Below, piece after piece: positions 8,130-16,399 of a stretch of 64,000 nt of DNA. Source of the stretch: JAQTTT01 sp041652755. Its GTDB lineage: Archaea; Nanobdellota; Nanobdellia; Tiddalikarchaeales; Tiddalikarchaeaceae. The stretch spans positions 19,886 through 83,885 of the forward strand of contig JBAZGS010000004.1 in assembly GCA_041652755.1 (NCBI GenBank), written 5' to 3'. Below the pieces are notes generated by a model, which was given only the letters and a program-made list of their open reading frames with translations, did no database searches and was not told the origin of the DNA. The translations under genes and the position numbers were made by a program. Within the stretch, counting starts at the first letter, position 1. Every line of letters begins with the position of its first letter.

Positions 8130-8624
8130 ATGGAATCATGTTTAATAGACTCTGAGTTAGAACTATTGAATACTTTTAATCAAAAATATACAAATTCTTA
8201 TTTTAAAAAAATAGAACTAGGTCCGCTGAACACTTCAGATAAGATAAACATGAATTATGTTGCAACCTATGATTTTAATGAAAAAAGCGCATGCTTATCA
8301 ATAATTTATTCAAAAAAATGCTTTGATTTGCTGAAAGAAGGCAATATTTATTTTTTAGGGTTCAGAAAGCCTATGCTTGCCCATGAAGTAATTGAAGCCC
8401 ATCAAAGCTTTTTTATACAAAACCCCCATAATCATGCAAACAATTATTTAATCACTATTTCACCTAATTTGAATTTGGATGAACTTAATTTTAAAACTGA
8501 ATGGGAATGGGAAGATATTGAATCTTTAATAAAAAACATTGAAGTAAGAACTCATAAAGCAATTGAAGAAATTTCTTGGTATTTATTCCCCAGATTATCA
8601 ACTATTGGTCCGTATGGGATTTGA
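8130..8624 (+). CDS. Hypothetical protein, 164 aa, 3' end inside tRNA-Arg
   Basis: Not recognised. A possible conserved core is KPMLAHEVIEAHQSFF near the middle. The last six codons and stop (8606-8624) lie within the oppositely oriented tRNA-Arg(UCU), so the natural C-terminus may have been replaced when the two came together. An 8-base sequence AAAGCTTT is repeated just before the start. Confidence 0.65.
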   Translation: MESCLIDSELELLNTFNQKYTNSYFKKIELGPLNTSDKINMNYVATYDFNEKSACLSIIYSKKCFDLLKEGNIYFLGFRKPMLAHEVIEAHQSFFIQNPHNHANNYLITISPNLNLDELNFKTEWEWEDIESLIKNIEVRTHKAIEEISWYLFPRLSTIGPYGI

Positions 8625-8680
8625 ACCCACGACCTCCTGCTTAGAAGGCAGGCGCTCTATCCAAGCTGAGCTAACGGACC
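8606..8680 (-). tRNA. tRNA-Arg(UCU)
   Basis: Acceptor GGTCCGT/ACGGACC with discriminator A. D arm GCTCAGCTTGGATAGAGC, anticodon stem CCTGC/GCAGG with loop CTTCTAA (UCU), T arm GTGGG-TTCAAAT-CCCAT. No intron. It overlaps the 3' end of the convergent protein gene by 19 bases. Confidence 0.95.
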
Positions 8681-8753
8681 ATAAGAATAATTAGATTGGT
8701 ATTTATTTTTAAAAGTAATGTTTTAAAATGATTAATTAATTAATTTATCTACA

Positions 8754-9365
8754 ATGCTAAACTTAAGCGATTCATTAAGGTTCATGAAAACAAGGAATTT
8801 TAACTTGGCTGAATTTTACGAATGTTCAAACAAGAATGAATTAATTTCAGCATTTGACAGGCTAACTAAGCCAGTGGTTATCAAGATTAGCAGCGAAAAA
8901 TACTCGCATAAAAGTGATGTTGGAGGCTTGTTTTTGAACATACTTGACAAAAAAGACTTGCTAAAAGCCTACGATTCCCTTAAAAAACTGTCAAAAACCG
9001 TTGTGCTGCAGGAGCAAAAAAAAGGAACAGAATTAATTTTAGGAATCAGCAATGATGAAGTTTTTGGCAAAATGGTGATGCTTGGCATAGGAGGAATCTT
9101 TGTTGAACTAATAAATGATGTGAGCTTCAGAAAGGCACCCTTGAAAAAGAAAGACGCTTATGATATGATTAATGAATTAAATTTTAAAAAAATACTGAAA
9201 GGTTTCAGGGGAAATCCCTGCATTGATGAGGAAAAATTAGCAGAATTATTAATAAAAATAGGTGATTTAGCTATTGCCGAAAAGATTCTAGAAATGGATT
9301 TAAATCCAGTGATTTTTTCAGGCAAGGATTATTTCTTGGTTGATGCAAGGATAAACTTAGAATAA
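8754..9365 (+). CDS. ADP-forming acyl-CoA synthetase, beta (ATP-grasp) subunit
   Basis: 203 aa ATP-grasp domain. It shows PVVIKISSEKYSHKSDVGG (ATP-binding lysine and the family H-K-S-D-x-GG motif), then VVLQEQKKGTELILG and FGKMVMLGIGGIFVEL, with DLNPVI near the end. This matches the beta subunit of acetyl-CoA synthetase (ADP-forming), which makes ATP from acyl-CoA, ADP and phosphate through a phosphohistidine on the alpha subunit. Its alpha partner is the convergent gene overlapping by 9 bases. This pair would let a fermentative cell conserve energy from acetyl-CoA. Confidence 0.92.
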   Translation: MLNLSDSLRFMKTRNFNLAEFYECSNKNELISAFDRLTKPVVIKISSEKYSHKSDVGGLFLNILDKKDLLKAYDSLKKLSKTVVLQEQKKGTELILGISNDEVFGKMVMLGIGGIFVELINDVSFRKAPLKKKDAYDMINELNFKKILKGFRGNPCIDEEKLAELLIKIGDLAIAEKILEMDLNPVIFSGKDYFLVDARINLE

Positions 9366-10673
9366 TTTTGATACAGCTTTTGCAAAAAAATAAGGCTCAT
9401 CAAAATTGATAATGTTATTCTCATTGGCCATTTTTAATGCTTTGGCAATTTTTTCTCCGCCAACAAAGCATGAAAAAATGGCTATGCCAGGATTCTTTGC
9501 TTTGAAATTAATCACTGCTTGCATGCTTTTTTCAACTTCAGTGTTGCTTTGAGGAGTAAGAATAACCAATAAAACATCATAAAACTTTTTGCCTGACAAA
9601 GTCTTTAATGCCAAAGCATACCTGTCAGCTAAAGCATCGCCTAAGATATCAATAGGGTTGCTTTTGTTCCAATGGCTTGGAAGAAAAGCGCTTATTTTGT
9701 TTTTTACACTATCAGGCAATTTTGCAACTATTAAACCGTTGCTTTCGCAAGCATCACTGCAAAGAACTCCCATTCCTCCAGCATTGGTTATTATGCAAAC
9801 ATTTCTTGATTTTGGCATAGGATTTTTGCTTAAATATTTTGCAAGGCTAAACATTTCATTAAGGTTATTAACCTTAATTACTCCAAACTGCTTGAATATG
9901 CTGTCATAAATCCTGCTATTTCCAGCCAAGCTTCCAGTGTGGCTAGAAATTGCCTTCATTGCAGTATTTGTAAATCCTGCTTTTAGGGCAATTATTGGCT
10001 TTTTGCAGCTCTTGACTGCTTTAATGAAGCTTTCGCCATCCTTAATCCCTTCAATATATAAGCAAATAACCTTTGTGTCCTTGTCCTTGCTTAAATATTT
10101 TATATAATCAGAAAAATCAGTGTTAAGCATGTTTCCAACACTGATGAATTTGCTGAAACCAATGTTTTCACTTACTGATTTATCCAAAACCGAAACACCT
10201 ATTGCTCCTGATTGCGAAATGAATGAGATGCCTCCCTTGATTATTTTGCCTTTGTAAAAGCTGGCGTTCAAGCTATTGTTTATATTAAGTATGCCTAAGC
10301 AGTTAGGGCCTAAAAGCTTGATATTATAGTTTTTGCAAAGGTCAAAAACCTGAGTTTCAAGCTCTTTATTTCCTACCTCTCCAAAACCCGCGCTTATTAT
10401 AATTGCTGATTTTATCTTTTTTTCACCGCATTCTTTTAAAACCTCCAAAACGAATTTTGCAGGTATGACAATTATTGCCAAGTCAACTTTTCCTGAATAA
10501 TCACTCACTTTCTCATAAGATTTTTGGCCCATAATTTTTTCTTTATTAATATTAACTGGAATAATTTTTGATTTAGAAACCCTTAAATTGTTGAATATGT
10601 CATTTCCAATCTTTCCTTTCTTATTGCTTGCCCCTATTAGCGCAATCGTTTTCGGGCTAAAAAATGATTCCAT
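9357..10673 (-). CDS. ADP-forming acyl-CoA synthetase, alpha (CoA-binding) subunit
   Basis: 438 aa. The N-terminal CoA-binding Rossmann domain begins FFSPKTIALIGASNKKGKIG. Next comes LLGPNCLGILN, then the succinyl-CoA ligase-like domains with ISQSGAIG (about 153-160) and the active-site His245 in ISSHTGSLAGN, which carries phosphate between acyl phosphate and ATP. Length agrees with free-standing alpha subunits. It is convergent with the beta gene and overlaps its last 9 bases. The usual arrangements are one fused chain or co-directional genes, so this inversion is notable. Confidence 0.93.
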   Translation of the reverse strand: MESFFSPKTIALIGASNKKGKIGNDIFNNLRVSKSKIIPVNINKEKIMGQKSYEKVSDYSGKVDLAIIVIPAKFVLEVLKECGEKKIKSAIIISAGFGEVGNKELETQVFDLCKNYNIKLLGPNCLGILNINNSLNASFYKGKIIKGGISFISQSGAIGVSVLDKSVSENIGFSKFISVGNMLNTDFSDYIKYLSKDKDTKVICLYIEGIKDGESFIKAVKSCKKPIIALKAGFTNTAMKAISSHTGSLAGNSRIYDSIFKQFGVIKVNNLNEMFSLAKYLSKNPMPKSRNVCIITNAGGMGVLCSDACESNGLIVAKLPDSVKNKISAFLPSHWNKSNPIDILGDALADRYALALKTLSGKKFYDVLLVILTPQSNTEVEKSMQAVINFKAKNPGIAIFSCFVGGEKIAKALKMANENNIINFDEPYFFAKAVSKLF

Positions 10674-10718
10674 TAACTAAAATAATTACTTAATATTTTA
10701 AAAACTTTTAATAATCTT

Positions 10719-10880
10719 TTAAAAACCGAAAGGATTTATGAAATTAAACAGTATAACTAAAACAACAAGCACTCCAGTAGCTATTATTACATGCATAGGA
10801 GTTACTGAAAAACTAGTCTTATAATCATCATAATACTGCATTATTCCTCCAGAACTTGAAGGCAGCTTTTTTTCAGACAT
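10719..10880 (-). CDS. secG: Protein translocase SecG / Sec61-beta
   Basis: 53 aa. A polar N-terminus (MSEKKLPSSSGGIMQYYDDY) contains the Gly-Gly-x-hydrophobic-x-x-Tyr/Phe pattern of archaeal Sec61-beta. After a short linker with VTPMHV comes a single C-terminal membrane span. This is the small non-essential subunit of the SecYEG channel. An in-frame ATG 6 bases upstream (10886) would add two residues. It is transcribed divergently from the ribosomal operon. Confidence 0.85.
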   Translation of the reverse strand: MSEKKLPSSSGGIMQYYDDYKTSFSVTPMHVIIATGVLVVLVILFNFINPFGF

Positions 10881-10952
10881 AACCATTACAAGCAAGTTTT
10901 GATTTAAAAAAGTTTTTAAAAATGGGGTATTATATTTGTTAAAAACATTATT

Positions 10953-10982
10953 TTAACGCGTTAATAGGAAAGTTTTTAAAAT
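10953..10982 (+). promoter_or_regulatory. Ribosomal operon promoter with 12-base palindrome
   Basis: A BRE/TATA-like GGAAAGTTTTTAAAATAA ends about 22 bases before the S19e start codon. Just upstream lies the perfect palindrome TTAACGCGTTAA (10953-10964), conspicuous in AT-rich DNA and in the position of an operator. Binding is inferred. Confidence 0.5.
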
Positions 10983-11004
10983 AATAATAGTTTTTTGTGT
11001 TAAT

Positions 11005-11442
11005 ATGGTTAATGTATTTGATGCGGATGCGAATAAGTTTATTGATACTTTGAAAGTTGAATTAAAAGAGTTTCCAAAGATTGCTGCTCCCCAGTGGGCA
11101 ATGTTTGTCAAGACTTCAGTTAGCAAGGAAAAAGCTCCAACTCAAGAGGATTTTTGGCATATAAGGACTGCTAGCATTTTAAGGTATATTTATGTTCATG
11201 GACCAAAAGGAGTTTCAAGATTAAGAATTAAGTATGGTTCAAGAAAAAACAGGGGAACAAGGCAAGAAAAAGCCTTTAAAGGCTCTGGAAAGATTATTAG
11301 GGTTATTTTGCAGCAATTAGAAGATGAGGGTTTGCTTAAGAAAGTTATGAGAGGAAAAAGGAAAGGAAGAGAATTAACCCCTAAAGCAATGAAATTAATG
11401 GATAATACTGCTTATAAAGTGATAAAAAATGACAAAAAATAA
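11005..11442 (+). CDS. rps19e: Ribosomal protein S19e
   Basis: 145 aa, the usual length. It has the conserved DEDFWHIR-like start (EDFWHIRTASILRYIY), GPKGVSRLRIKYGS, RGTRQEKAFKGSGKIIR and LEDEGLLKK, ending in RGRELTPKAMKLMD. A component of the 30S subunit. It heads the operon S19e-L39e-L31e-aIF6-prefoldin-FtsY and overlaps L39e by 14 bases. Confidence 0.97.
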   Translation: MVNVFDADANKFIDTLKVELKEFPKIAAPQWAMFVKTSVSKEKAPTQEDFWHIRTASILRYIYVHGPKGVSRLRIKYGSRKNRGTRQEKAFKGSGKIIRVILQQLEDEGLLKKVMRGKRKGRELTPKAMKLMDNTAYKVIKNDKK

Positions 11443-11617
11443 ATTCGGCTCATTAAAAGCTAAGCTAGAAAGCGCAATGAAAAAGAATAGAGTTGCTCCC
11501 AGATGGATTATTGTTAAAAAATACGGCTTAAAAAGAGGGGTTCATGTCAGTAGCTGGACTCTTAACCCTAAGATGAGAAGAAATTGGAGAAAAACTAAGA
11601 TAGGAATTAATAGGTGA
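11429..11617 (+). CDS. rpl39e: Ribosomal protein L39e
   Basis: 62 aa, about ten more than usual because of the N-terminus. The core NRVAPRWIIVKKYGL and the ending RRNWRRTK-like (MRRNWRKTKIGI) are diagnostic. A highly basic protein that lines the peptide exit tunnel. It overlaps S19e by 14 bases and the L31e start by the four bases GTGA. Confidence 0.95.
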   Translation: MTKNKFGSLKAKLESAMKKNRVAPRWIIVKKYGLKRGVHVSSWTLNPKMRRNWRKTKIGINR

Positions 11618-12093
11618 GTATAGTGAAGGATTTTGAAACAAGAAAATATATAATAAAATTAAAAAAAAATGGGCTTAAAGCCCCTAGCAATGAAAGAAGC
11701 AAGAGAGCTATTGTCACCATTAAGCAATTTATTGAAAAGAATACTAGGGCTAAAAAAGGCGATGTTTTGATTGGTGAAGAATTAAACAATGCAATATGGA
11801 ATAGGGGCATTAAGAATCCTCCAACCAAAGTAAGCGTTTTTGTTCAAAAATTAAAAAGCGGAAAAGCCTTTGTTAACCTTGAAGGAAAACCTTTAAGAAT
11901 TGAATTTGAAAAAAAGGCTGACAAGAAGGATAAGAAAAAAGAAAAATCTCTTGAGGATTTAACTGCTGAATCAAAAACAGATGATAATGTTAAAGCTGAT
12001 AAAAAAGAAGAAATAAATTCAACAAAAAAAGTCAAAGATGAAGCTATAAAAAAACCAGTGGCTAAATTTGATAAAAATTTAAACAAGTTATAA
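11614..12093 (+). CDS. rpl31e: Ribosomal protein L31e with charged C-terminal extension
   Basis: 159 aa. L31e proper occupies about residues 1-100: RKYIIKLKKNGLKAP, RAIVTIKQFIEKNTRAKK, LNNAIWNRGIKNPPTKVSV. Beyond it is a roughly 58-residue Lys/Asp/Glu-rich low-complexity tail absent from typical L31e (about 85-95 aa). The start is GTG at 11614 overlapping the L39e stop; an alternative GTG is at 11626. The tail function is unknown. Confidence 0.94.
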   Translation: MSIVKDFETRKYIIKLKKNGLKAPSNERSKRAIVTIKQFIEKNTRAKKGDVLIGEELNNAIWNRGIKNPPTKVSVFVQKLKSGKAFVNLEGKPLRIEFEKKADKKDKKKEKSLEDLTAESKTDDNVKADKKEEINSTKKVKDEAIKKPVAKFDKNLNKL

Positions 12094-12095
12094 TT

Positions 12096-12746
12096 ATGCA
12101 AATAATTAATTTTTTAGGAAACCCAAACATTGGATTATTTTTTTATTCAACTGATAAATTCACAGTTGTTCCAAGAATAACTAGTGATGAAGTTATTAAA
12201 ATAATAAATGATGAGCTTAAAACAGAAGTCATTAAAACAGATGTTATGAATTCCAGCGTTAATGGCATATTTTTGGCAGGAAATGAGAAGTTGTTATTAG
12301 TGCCTAAAGGAATAAGCAAGGATTCCCTTAAAGAGCTTGAAAAAATGAAGCTAAAAATTGTAATACTTGACACTAAAGCCAATGCTTTAGGCAATAATGT
12401 TGTTATTTATAAGAATAAAGCTCTTGTTAATCCTAATTTTGAGGATTCAGCAATAAAGCAGTTAGAAGATGAAGGCTTGGAAGTTATGAAATCAAAGATT
12501 GCAAGCATAGAAACTGTTGGAGCAAACTTGATTATTTTTAACAAGAAAGGGCTGATTAATAAGCAGGCAAGAGATGCTGAGATTGAAAAAATTAAGGATT
12601 TTTTTAAAATTGATTTAGAATTAGGGACTGTTAATGGCAGCAGCCCGATTATTAAGGCTGGTTTTGTAAAAAACAAGCATGGGATAATTATTTCAAAAGA
12701 GATGAATGGCAGTGAAATAATGGCTCTGGAGGAGTTGATGAAATGA
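12096..12746 (+). CDS. eif6: Translation initiation factor aIF6
   Basis: 216 aa, the full family length. It shows the pseudo-fivefold repeats of the IF6 propeller, for example GNPNIGLFFYSTDKFTVVP at the N-terminus, NGIFLAGNEKLLLVP, and further repeats containing ALGNN and INKQARDAE. aIF6 binds the 50S subunit and prevents premature joining with the 30S. It sits 2 bases after L31e and overlaps prefoldin alpha by ATGA, the standard archaeal order. Confidence 0.96.
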   Translation: MQIINFLGNPNIGLFFYSTDKFTVVPRITSDEVIKIINDELKTEVIKTDVMNSSVNGIFLAGNEKLLLVPKGISKDSLKELEKMKLKIVILDTKANALGNNVVIYKNKALVNPNFEDSAIKQLEDEGLEVMKSKIASIETVGANLIIFNKKGLINKQARDAEIEKIKDFFKIDLELGTVNGSSPIIKAGFVKNKHGIIISKEMNGSEIMALEELMK

Positions 12747-13222
12747 AAAATAGCAGAAGAGAAATAATTGAAGAGAAATCATCTGAATTCGAGATGCTTA
12801 GGCAGGAGCTCGAAAGCATTGATGCCCAGAATCAGGAGGTTAATTCCAGAATGGCTGAGTTCAAATCAGCTCTTGAAATAATAAGCCAGGTTAAAAAAGC
12901 CAAGCCTAATCAGGAAATAGTCATGCCTTTAAGCGAAGGCTTAATGCTTAAAGTTTACATCAAAGACCCTGACAAAGCATTGATAGGCATAGGCAACAAA
13001 ATAATTATTGAGAAGAATTCTGAGGAGTGCGATAAATATATTAAGGAAAGGATTGATGAAGCTGATTCATTATTGAATAGATTCAGCGAGGAAGCTAATA
13101 AGATTACTGACAAACTGAAAAAGCTTGAGTATGAATTAATTAAATTGACTAATGATGAAGAAAATGAAAATAAAGAGGAACTAGAAGAGCTTCAAAAGAA
13201 AGAAAAAAGAAGCAAGAAGTGA
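12743..13222 (+). CDS. pfdA: Prefoldin alpha subunit
   Basis: 159 aa. N- and C-terminal coiled coils flank the beta-hairpin core IVMPLSEGLMLKVYIKD and ALIGIGNKIIIEKN, which form the prefoldin body. The C-terminus has an extra Glu/Lys-rich tail. Prefoldin delivers unfolded proteins to the thermosome. It overlaps aIF6 by 4 bases. Confidence 0.93.
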   Translation: MKNSRREIIEEKSSEFEMLRQELESIDAQNQEVNSRMAEFKSALEIISQVKKAKPNQEIVMPLSEGLMLKVYIKDPDKALIGIGNKIIIEKNSEECDKYIKERIDEADSLLNRFSEEANKITDKLKKLEYELIKLTNDEENENKEELEELQKKEKRSKK

Positions 13223-13229
13223 ATCTGAA

Positions 13230-14129
13230 GTGTTTGAGTTTTTTAAAAAAAAGATAAGTGAAGCAATCAACAAAGTTGAAAAAGTTTTTACAGAAAAAGT
13301 GATGAATGAGAAAGATTTTGAAAAAATCTTCTTTGACATAGAGCTTAATCTTATACAAAGCAATGTCAGCTCAGAAGTTGTCTCTAAAATCAAGCAGGAT
13401 TTGAAGCTGGAGCTAGTTGGAAAAAGCGTTAAAAAAGACTTGAAAAAAGTCATTAATGATTCATTGAAAAGCACTCTTGATAAAGTATTAATTGAGGAAG
13501 TTCCTGGCGAATTTTTGAAAAAGATTAAGGCAAAAAAGCCTTACATTATTATGATTATTGGAGTTAACGGCAGCGGCAAAACAACAACTATAGGAAAATT
13601 AACTAATTATTTTAAGACTAAAAAATTAAGCGTTTTGCTTGCAGCTTGCGACACGTTCAGGGCTGCAAGCATTGAGCAATTGAGAACCCATGCTGACAAG
13701 TTAGGGGTTAAGCTCATTAGTTCAGAGTATGGAGCTGATTCAACCAGCATTGCGTATGATGCAAAAAAGCACGCCGAAAAGAATAATGTTGATATTTTAA
13801 TCATTGACACTGCTGGAAGACTGCAGTCTAACTCTAATTTAATGGATGAATTAAAGAAAATGAAGCGCGTTATTATGCCTGATTCATGCATCTTCGTTGC
13901 TGATTCTATCACTGGAGCTGATGTTACACTGCAAGCTGACAAGTTCAACGCTGAAATAGGCATTGATTATTTAATACTGTCAAAAACTGATGTTGACACC
14001 AAGGGTGGAGCAATAATCTCAGCAAGCTACAGCGTCAAAAAGCCAATATTATTCTTAGGAACAGGCCAAGAATACAAGGATTTGAAAGAATTCAGCAAAA
14101 AAGAAATAATCGAGAAAATAATCAAATAA
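13230..14129 (+). CDS. ftsY: SRP receptor GTPase FtsY
   Basis: 299 aa. An N domain (about 1-95) precedes the NG GTPase domain with G1 GVNGSGKTTT (111-120), DTFRAASIEQL, G3 DTAGR, ADSITGAD and G4 SKTDVDTKGGA. GTP-bound FtsY pairs with SRP54 to dock ribosomes at the membrane. The start is GTG at 13230, eight bases after prefoldin. The acidic N-terminal A domain is very short. Its partner srp54 starts 2.3 kb downstream, beyond three inserted minus-strand genes. Confidence 0.96.
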   Translation: MFEFFKKKISEAINKVEKVFTEKVMNEKDFEKIFFDIELNLIQSNVSSEVVSKIKQDLKLELVGKSVKKDLKKVINDSLKSTLDKVLIEEVPGEFLKKIKAKKPYIIMIIGVNGSGKTTTIGKLTNYFKTKKLSVLLAACDTFRAASIEQLRTHADKLGVKLISSEYGADSTSIAYDAKKHAEKNNVDILIIDTAGRLQSNSNLMDELKKMKRVIMPDSCIFVADSITGADVTLQADKFNAEIGIDYLILSKTDVDTKGGAIISASYSVKKPILFLGTGQEYKDLKEFSKKEIIEKIIK

Positions 14130-14135
14130 ATAAAT

Positions 14136-15215
14136 TCAAGGTGTCCAGTCTATTGCATTTCCTACTCTTTCATATTGGAGCATTGATTCAAAATTATATA
14201 ATACAAATTTTAAATTTTCAGACAAATTATTTTCCCAATTTTTAATATGTTTAAAATTATTTTTTGTTAATGTTGTAATATCACTAAAATTTCCTCTTTG
14301 AGTTGAGAATCCTGCATCAATAAATGGATTAAAAACTGTATTATATTTTGGAAGCATTCTTTCTTCTGCATATGAACAGTAATAATTTTCATATGTATCA
14401 AAGTTAATTTGATTTGGTTGAACTTCAAATAAATTTTTTGCTTTAGGTCTTATTTTTTTTAATTTTGGAGTAATAAGAGTTCTTATTCCTTGTGCAATAT
14501 CTTGAATATTAATAAATACTCCTGCAGTTATAGGATTATTTCTAAAATTTTTATAAATATTATATAATTGTTCTATTTGATTTTTATTTGATAATGTTTT
14601 AAATGAAAATTCATCAGTATTTTTTATTTTATAAAGTAATTCATCTATTTTTAAATTATTGGTTAAGGGCGTAGTTACAAAGTTAAATGAATCTATTGTG
14701 ATTGGTTTATTTTTATACATGTTAAAACAATAATGTCCATTTTTTTCAAGAGGTGTATTATTTGGATTTTGTGAATCATACACTAAAAGTAAACTATCTA
14801 AATCATTTACATTTTTCATATTTTCATTAAAAGGTAAACTTTGAGTTATATTTCCTGCATTACATTGTTTTATTTCAAAGTAATTTCCATTATTTAAAAT
14901 GTCTGAACCTATTGTTTTTTGAGAATATTTTTGTTTAAAATAAAGAGAATATAATTTTTCCATATTGTTAAATGTCTCTTCTATTTCAGTATTAAGTATA
15001 GTATCTACTATTTTTATATAATTAGATTGATGATTATTAAATTGATATTCAGTATATAAAATTTGTCTTAAAGCTTCTAAAATAGTTAATCCTCCTACTG
15101 AAACATTATGAACTGTTCTATTTTGTTCAACTAATTCATAATCATTTGCTGTTGGATGAATAATTTTATTAGCCAAAAAATTATATTTATTTATATTAAT
15201 ATTTGTTTTTACCAT
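14136..15215 (-). CDS. Hypothetical protein, 359 aa (inserted cluster)
   Basis: Not recognised. Very rich in Asn, Ile, Lys and Tyr with extreme AT-ending codon use, unlike the flanking ribosomal and SRP genes. No signal peptide or membrane span seen. One of three minus-strand genes lying between ftsY and srp54. The ending EDRMLPKYNTV/FNPFID/YERVGNAIDW region looks globular. Its composition suggests recent acquisition or a fast-evolving accessory role (inference). Confidence 0.65.
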   Translation of the reverse strand: MVKTNININKYNFLANKIIHPTANDYELVEQNRTVHNVSVGGLTILEALRQILYTEYQFNNHQSNYIKIVDTILNTEIEETFNNMEKLYSLYFKQKYSQKTIGSDILNNGNYFEIKQCNAGNITQSLPFNENMKNVNDLDSLLLVYDSQNPNNTPLEKNGHYCFNMYKNKPITIDSFNFVTTPLTNNLKIDELLYKIKNTDEFSFKTLSNKNQIEQLYNIYKNFRNNPITAGVFINIQDIAQGIRTLITPKLKKIRPKAKNLFEVQPNQINFDTYENYYCSYAEERMLPKYNTVFNPFIDAGFSTQRGNFSDITTLTKNNFKHIKNWENNLSENLKFVLYNFESMLQYERVGNAIDWTP

Positions 15216-15230
15216 ATTTTTACCATATTT

Positions 15231-15258
15231 AAAAAAAATAAAAAAAATAAAAAAAAAA
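15231..15258 (-). terminator. Oligo-T tract between two inserted genes
   Basis: On the minus strand the gap after the 134-aa gene is almost pure T (runs of 9, 8 and 7 interrupted by single A), a likely intrinsic archaeal terminator. Confidence 0.45.
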
Positions 15259-15663
15259 TTAAATTCCTGCTTTTCCAGTAATATCTAATTTTCTACTTTC
15301 TAATTTTGATACTTCTGTTTGATATTGTGTTGAATATCTTTTTCCAATTTCTTTTGCAAATTTATTAATTGTATTTTCATTATTTGAAAAATAAGTTTGC
15401 AATTCATCAGCAGTAGCTGGGGGTACAGGCACAGTAGCAAAATATTGTGTAAATGCATTTTCTGCTGCTTCTTTTGGAGTTTTTCCTCCTGCTTCATAAA
15501 ATACGTTTGCAACTGGTAATCCATTAATTTTAAATTGCAAGTAATTTCCATCTCCAGCGGTTCCAGCTGCATCTAAAAATCCTCCATTTGCTGTAGTAAT
15601 TGGTGAATCAACCAATATATTTGGGTGTGATACTAAATCATCCAATGTTAATGTTACGTTCAT
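15259..15663 (-). CDS. Hypothetical protein, 134 aa (inserted cluster)
   Basis: Not recognised. The N-terminus is strand-rich with Ala/Gly/Thr content and segments GGFLDAAGTAGDG and FATVPVPPATADEL; the C-terminus is helical and charged. No signal peptide. A clear AGGAGGAAAG ribosome-binding site lies at about 15673-15680, stronger than at most genes here. Confidence 0.65.
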   Translation of the reverse strand: MNVTLTLDDLVSHPNILVDSPITTANGGFLDAAGTAGDGNYLQFKINGLPVANVFYEAGGKTPKEAAENAFTQYFATVPVPPATADELQTYFSNNENTINKFAKEIGKRYSTQYQTEVSKLESRKLDITGKAGI

Positions 15664-15688
15664 TTTTTATCTTTCCTCCTTTTAATTT

Positions 15689-16294
15689 TTATACTCCTGG
15701 TGCTCCTCCAAGCCCTAATCTTCTAGGTCTGGGAGTCACATGTCTCATTCTTCTTAGCGCTTCTAGTCTTTTTTTGTTTGTTGCGCTTTGATTTTGCCCG
15801 CTGTTTGTTTGAGTGTTCTGGCGAGTATTAGAGTAAGTTTTAACTGGCTTTATGTCAAATTCATTTGAGAAGTTATAGTTTCCTAAGCATGTTGAGTGCT
15901 TGTGGCCTATATTATATTTTCCGTTATTATTTTTTCTTATGATTAAGTTGTAATCTGAAGTGAGCCCGTTAGTGTTTATGTAATGTTGTATGGGTTTTGA
16001 TAAATATTTAGGAAGGTCTGTTTGCAGTCTTCCTTTTTTGTCAATTATTAATTCAAGATCATCATCTGCTTCAACATCTGAAAAATAGTCATTTACTATG
16101 TCTTTTGTTGAGGATTTGTCTTTTATGTATTTCCCAAAAGTCACTCCTCCTGTTAAAGCATAACTTAGTAATCCTAATATTGGATTAACTCCAAATAATA
16201 CAATTGTTGACAATGTTGAGCCAACTAAGCCGTAAGCTATATTTTTTGATTTTTCTTTAGTTGAATCATTTAATTTAAAATATTCATTAGTCAT
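15689..16294 (-). CDS. Membrane protein with Arg-rich C-terminus, 201 aa (inserted cluster)
   Basis: Not recognised. A hydrophobic hairpin (about residues 20-55: GLVGSTLSTIVLFGV and LGLLSYALTGGVTF) is followed by a soluble domain containing HKHSTCLGNYNF, a Gln/Asn/Thr-rich linker, and a basic tail RLEALRRMRH...PRPRRLGLGG. It is the first gene of the inserted cluster, with promoter TTTTTAAAGAGA divergent from srp54. Confidence 0.65.
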   Translation of the reverse strand: MTNEYFKLNDSTKEKSKNIAYGLVGSTLSTIVLFGVNPILGLLSYALTGGVTFGKYIKDKSSTKDIVNDYFSDVEADDDLELIIDKKGRLQTDLPKYLSKPIQHYINTNGLTSDYNLIIRKNNNGKYNIGHKHSTCLGNYNFSNEFDIKPVKTYSNTRQNTQTNSGQNQSATNKKRLEALRRMRHVTPRPRRLGLGGAPGV

Positions 16295-16399
16295 AATCCA
16301 TTATAAGAATATATTCTCTTTAAAAACCTTTTTGTCTCTGCCAAGGGGTTATTTTTTTTTTAAGTAAGTTTTAAAAAAAATGATTTGTTAATTTAAGCC

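Noticed and set aside
16320..16399. SRP RNA gene next to srp54
   Set aside because: The interval is too short and lacks the GGTGAA/GNAR hairpin; no 7S RNA was found in the window.
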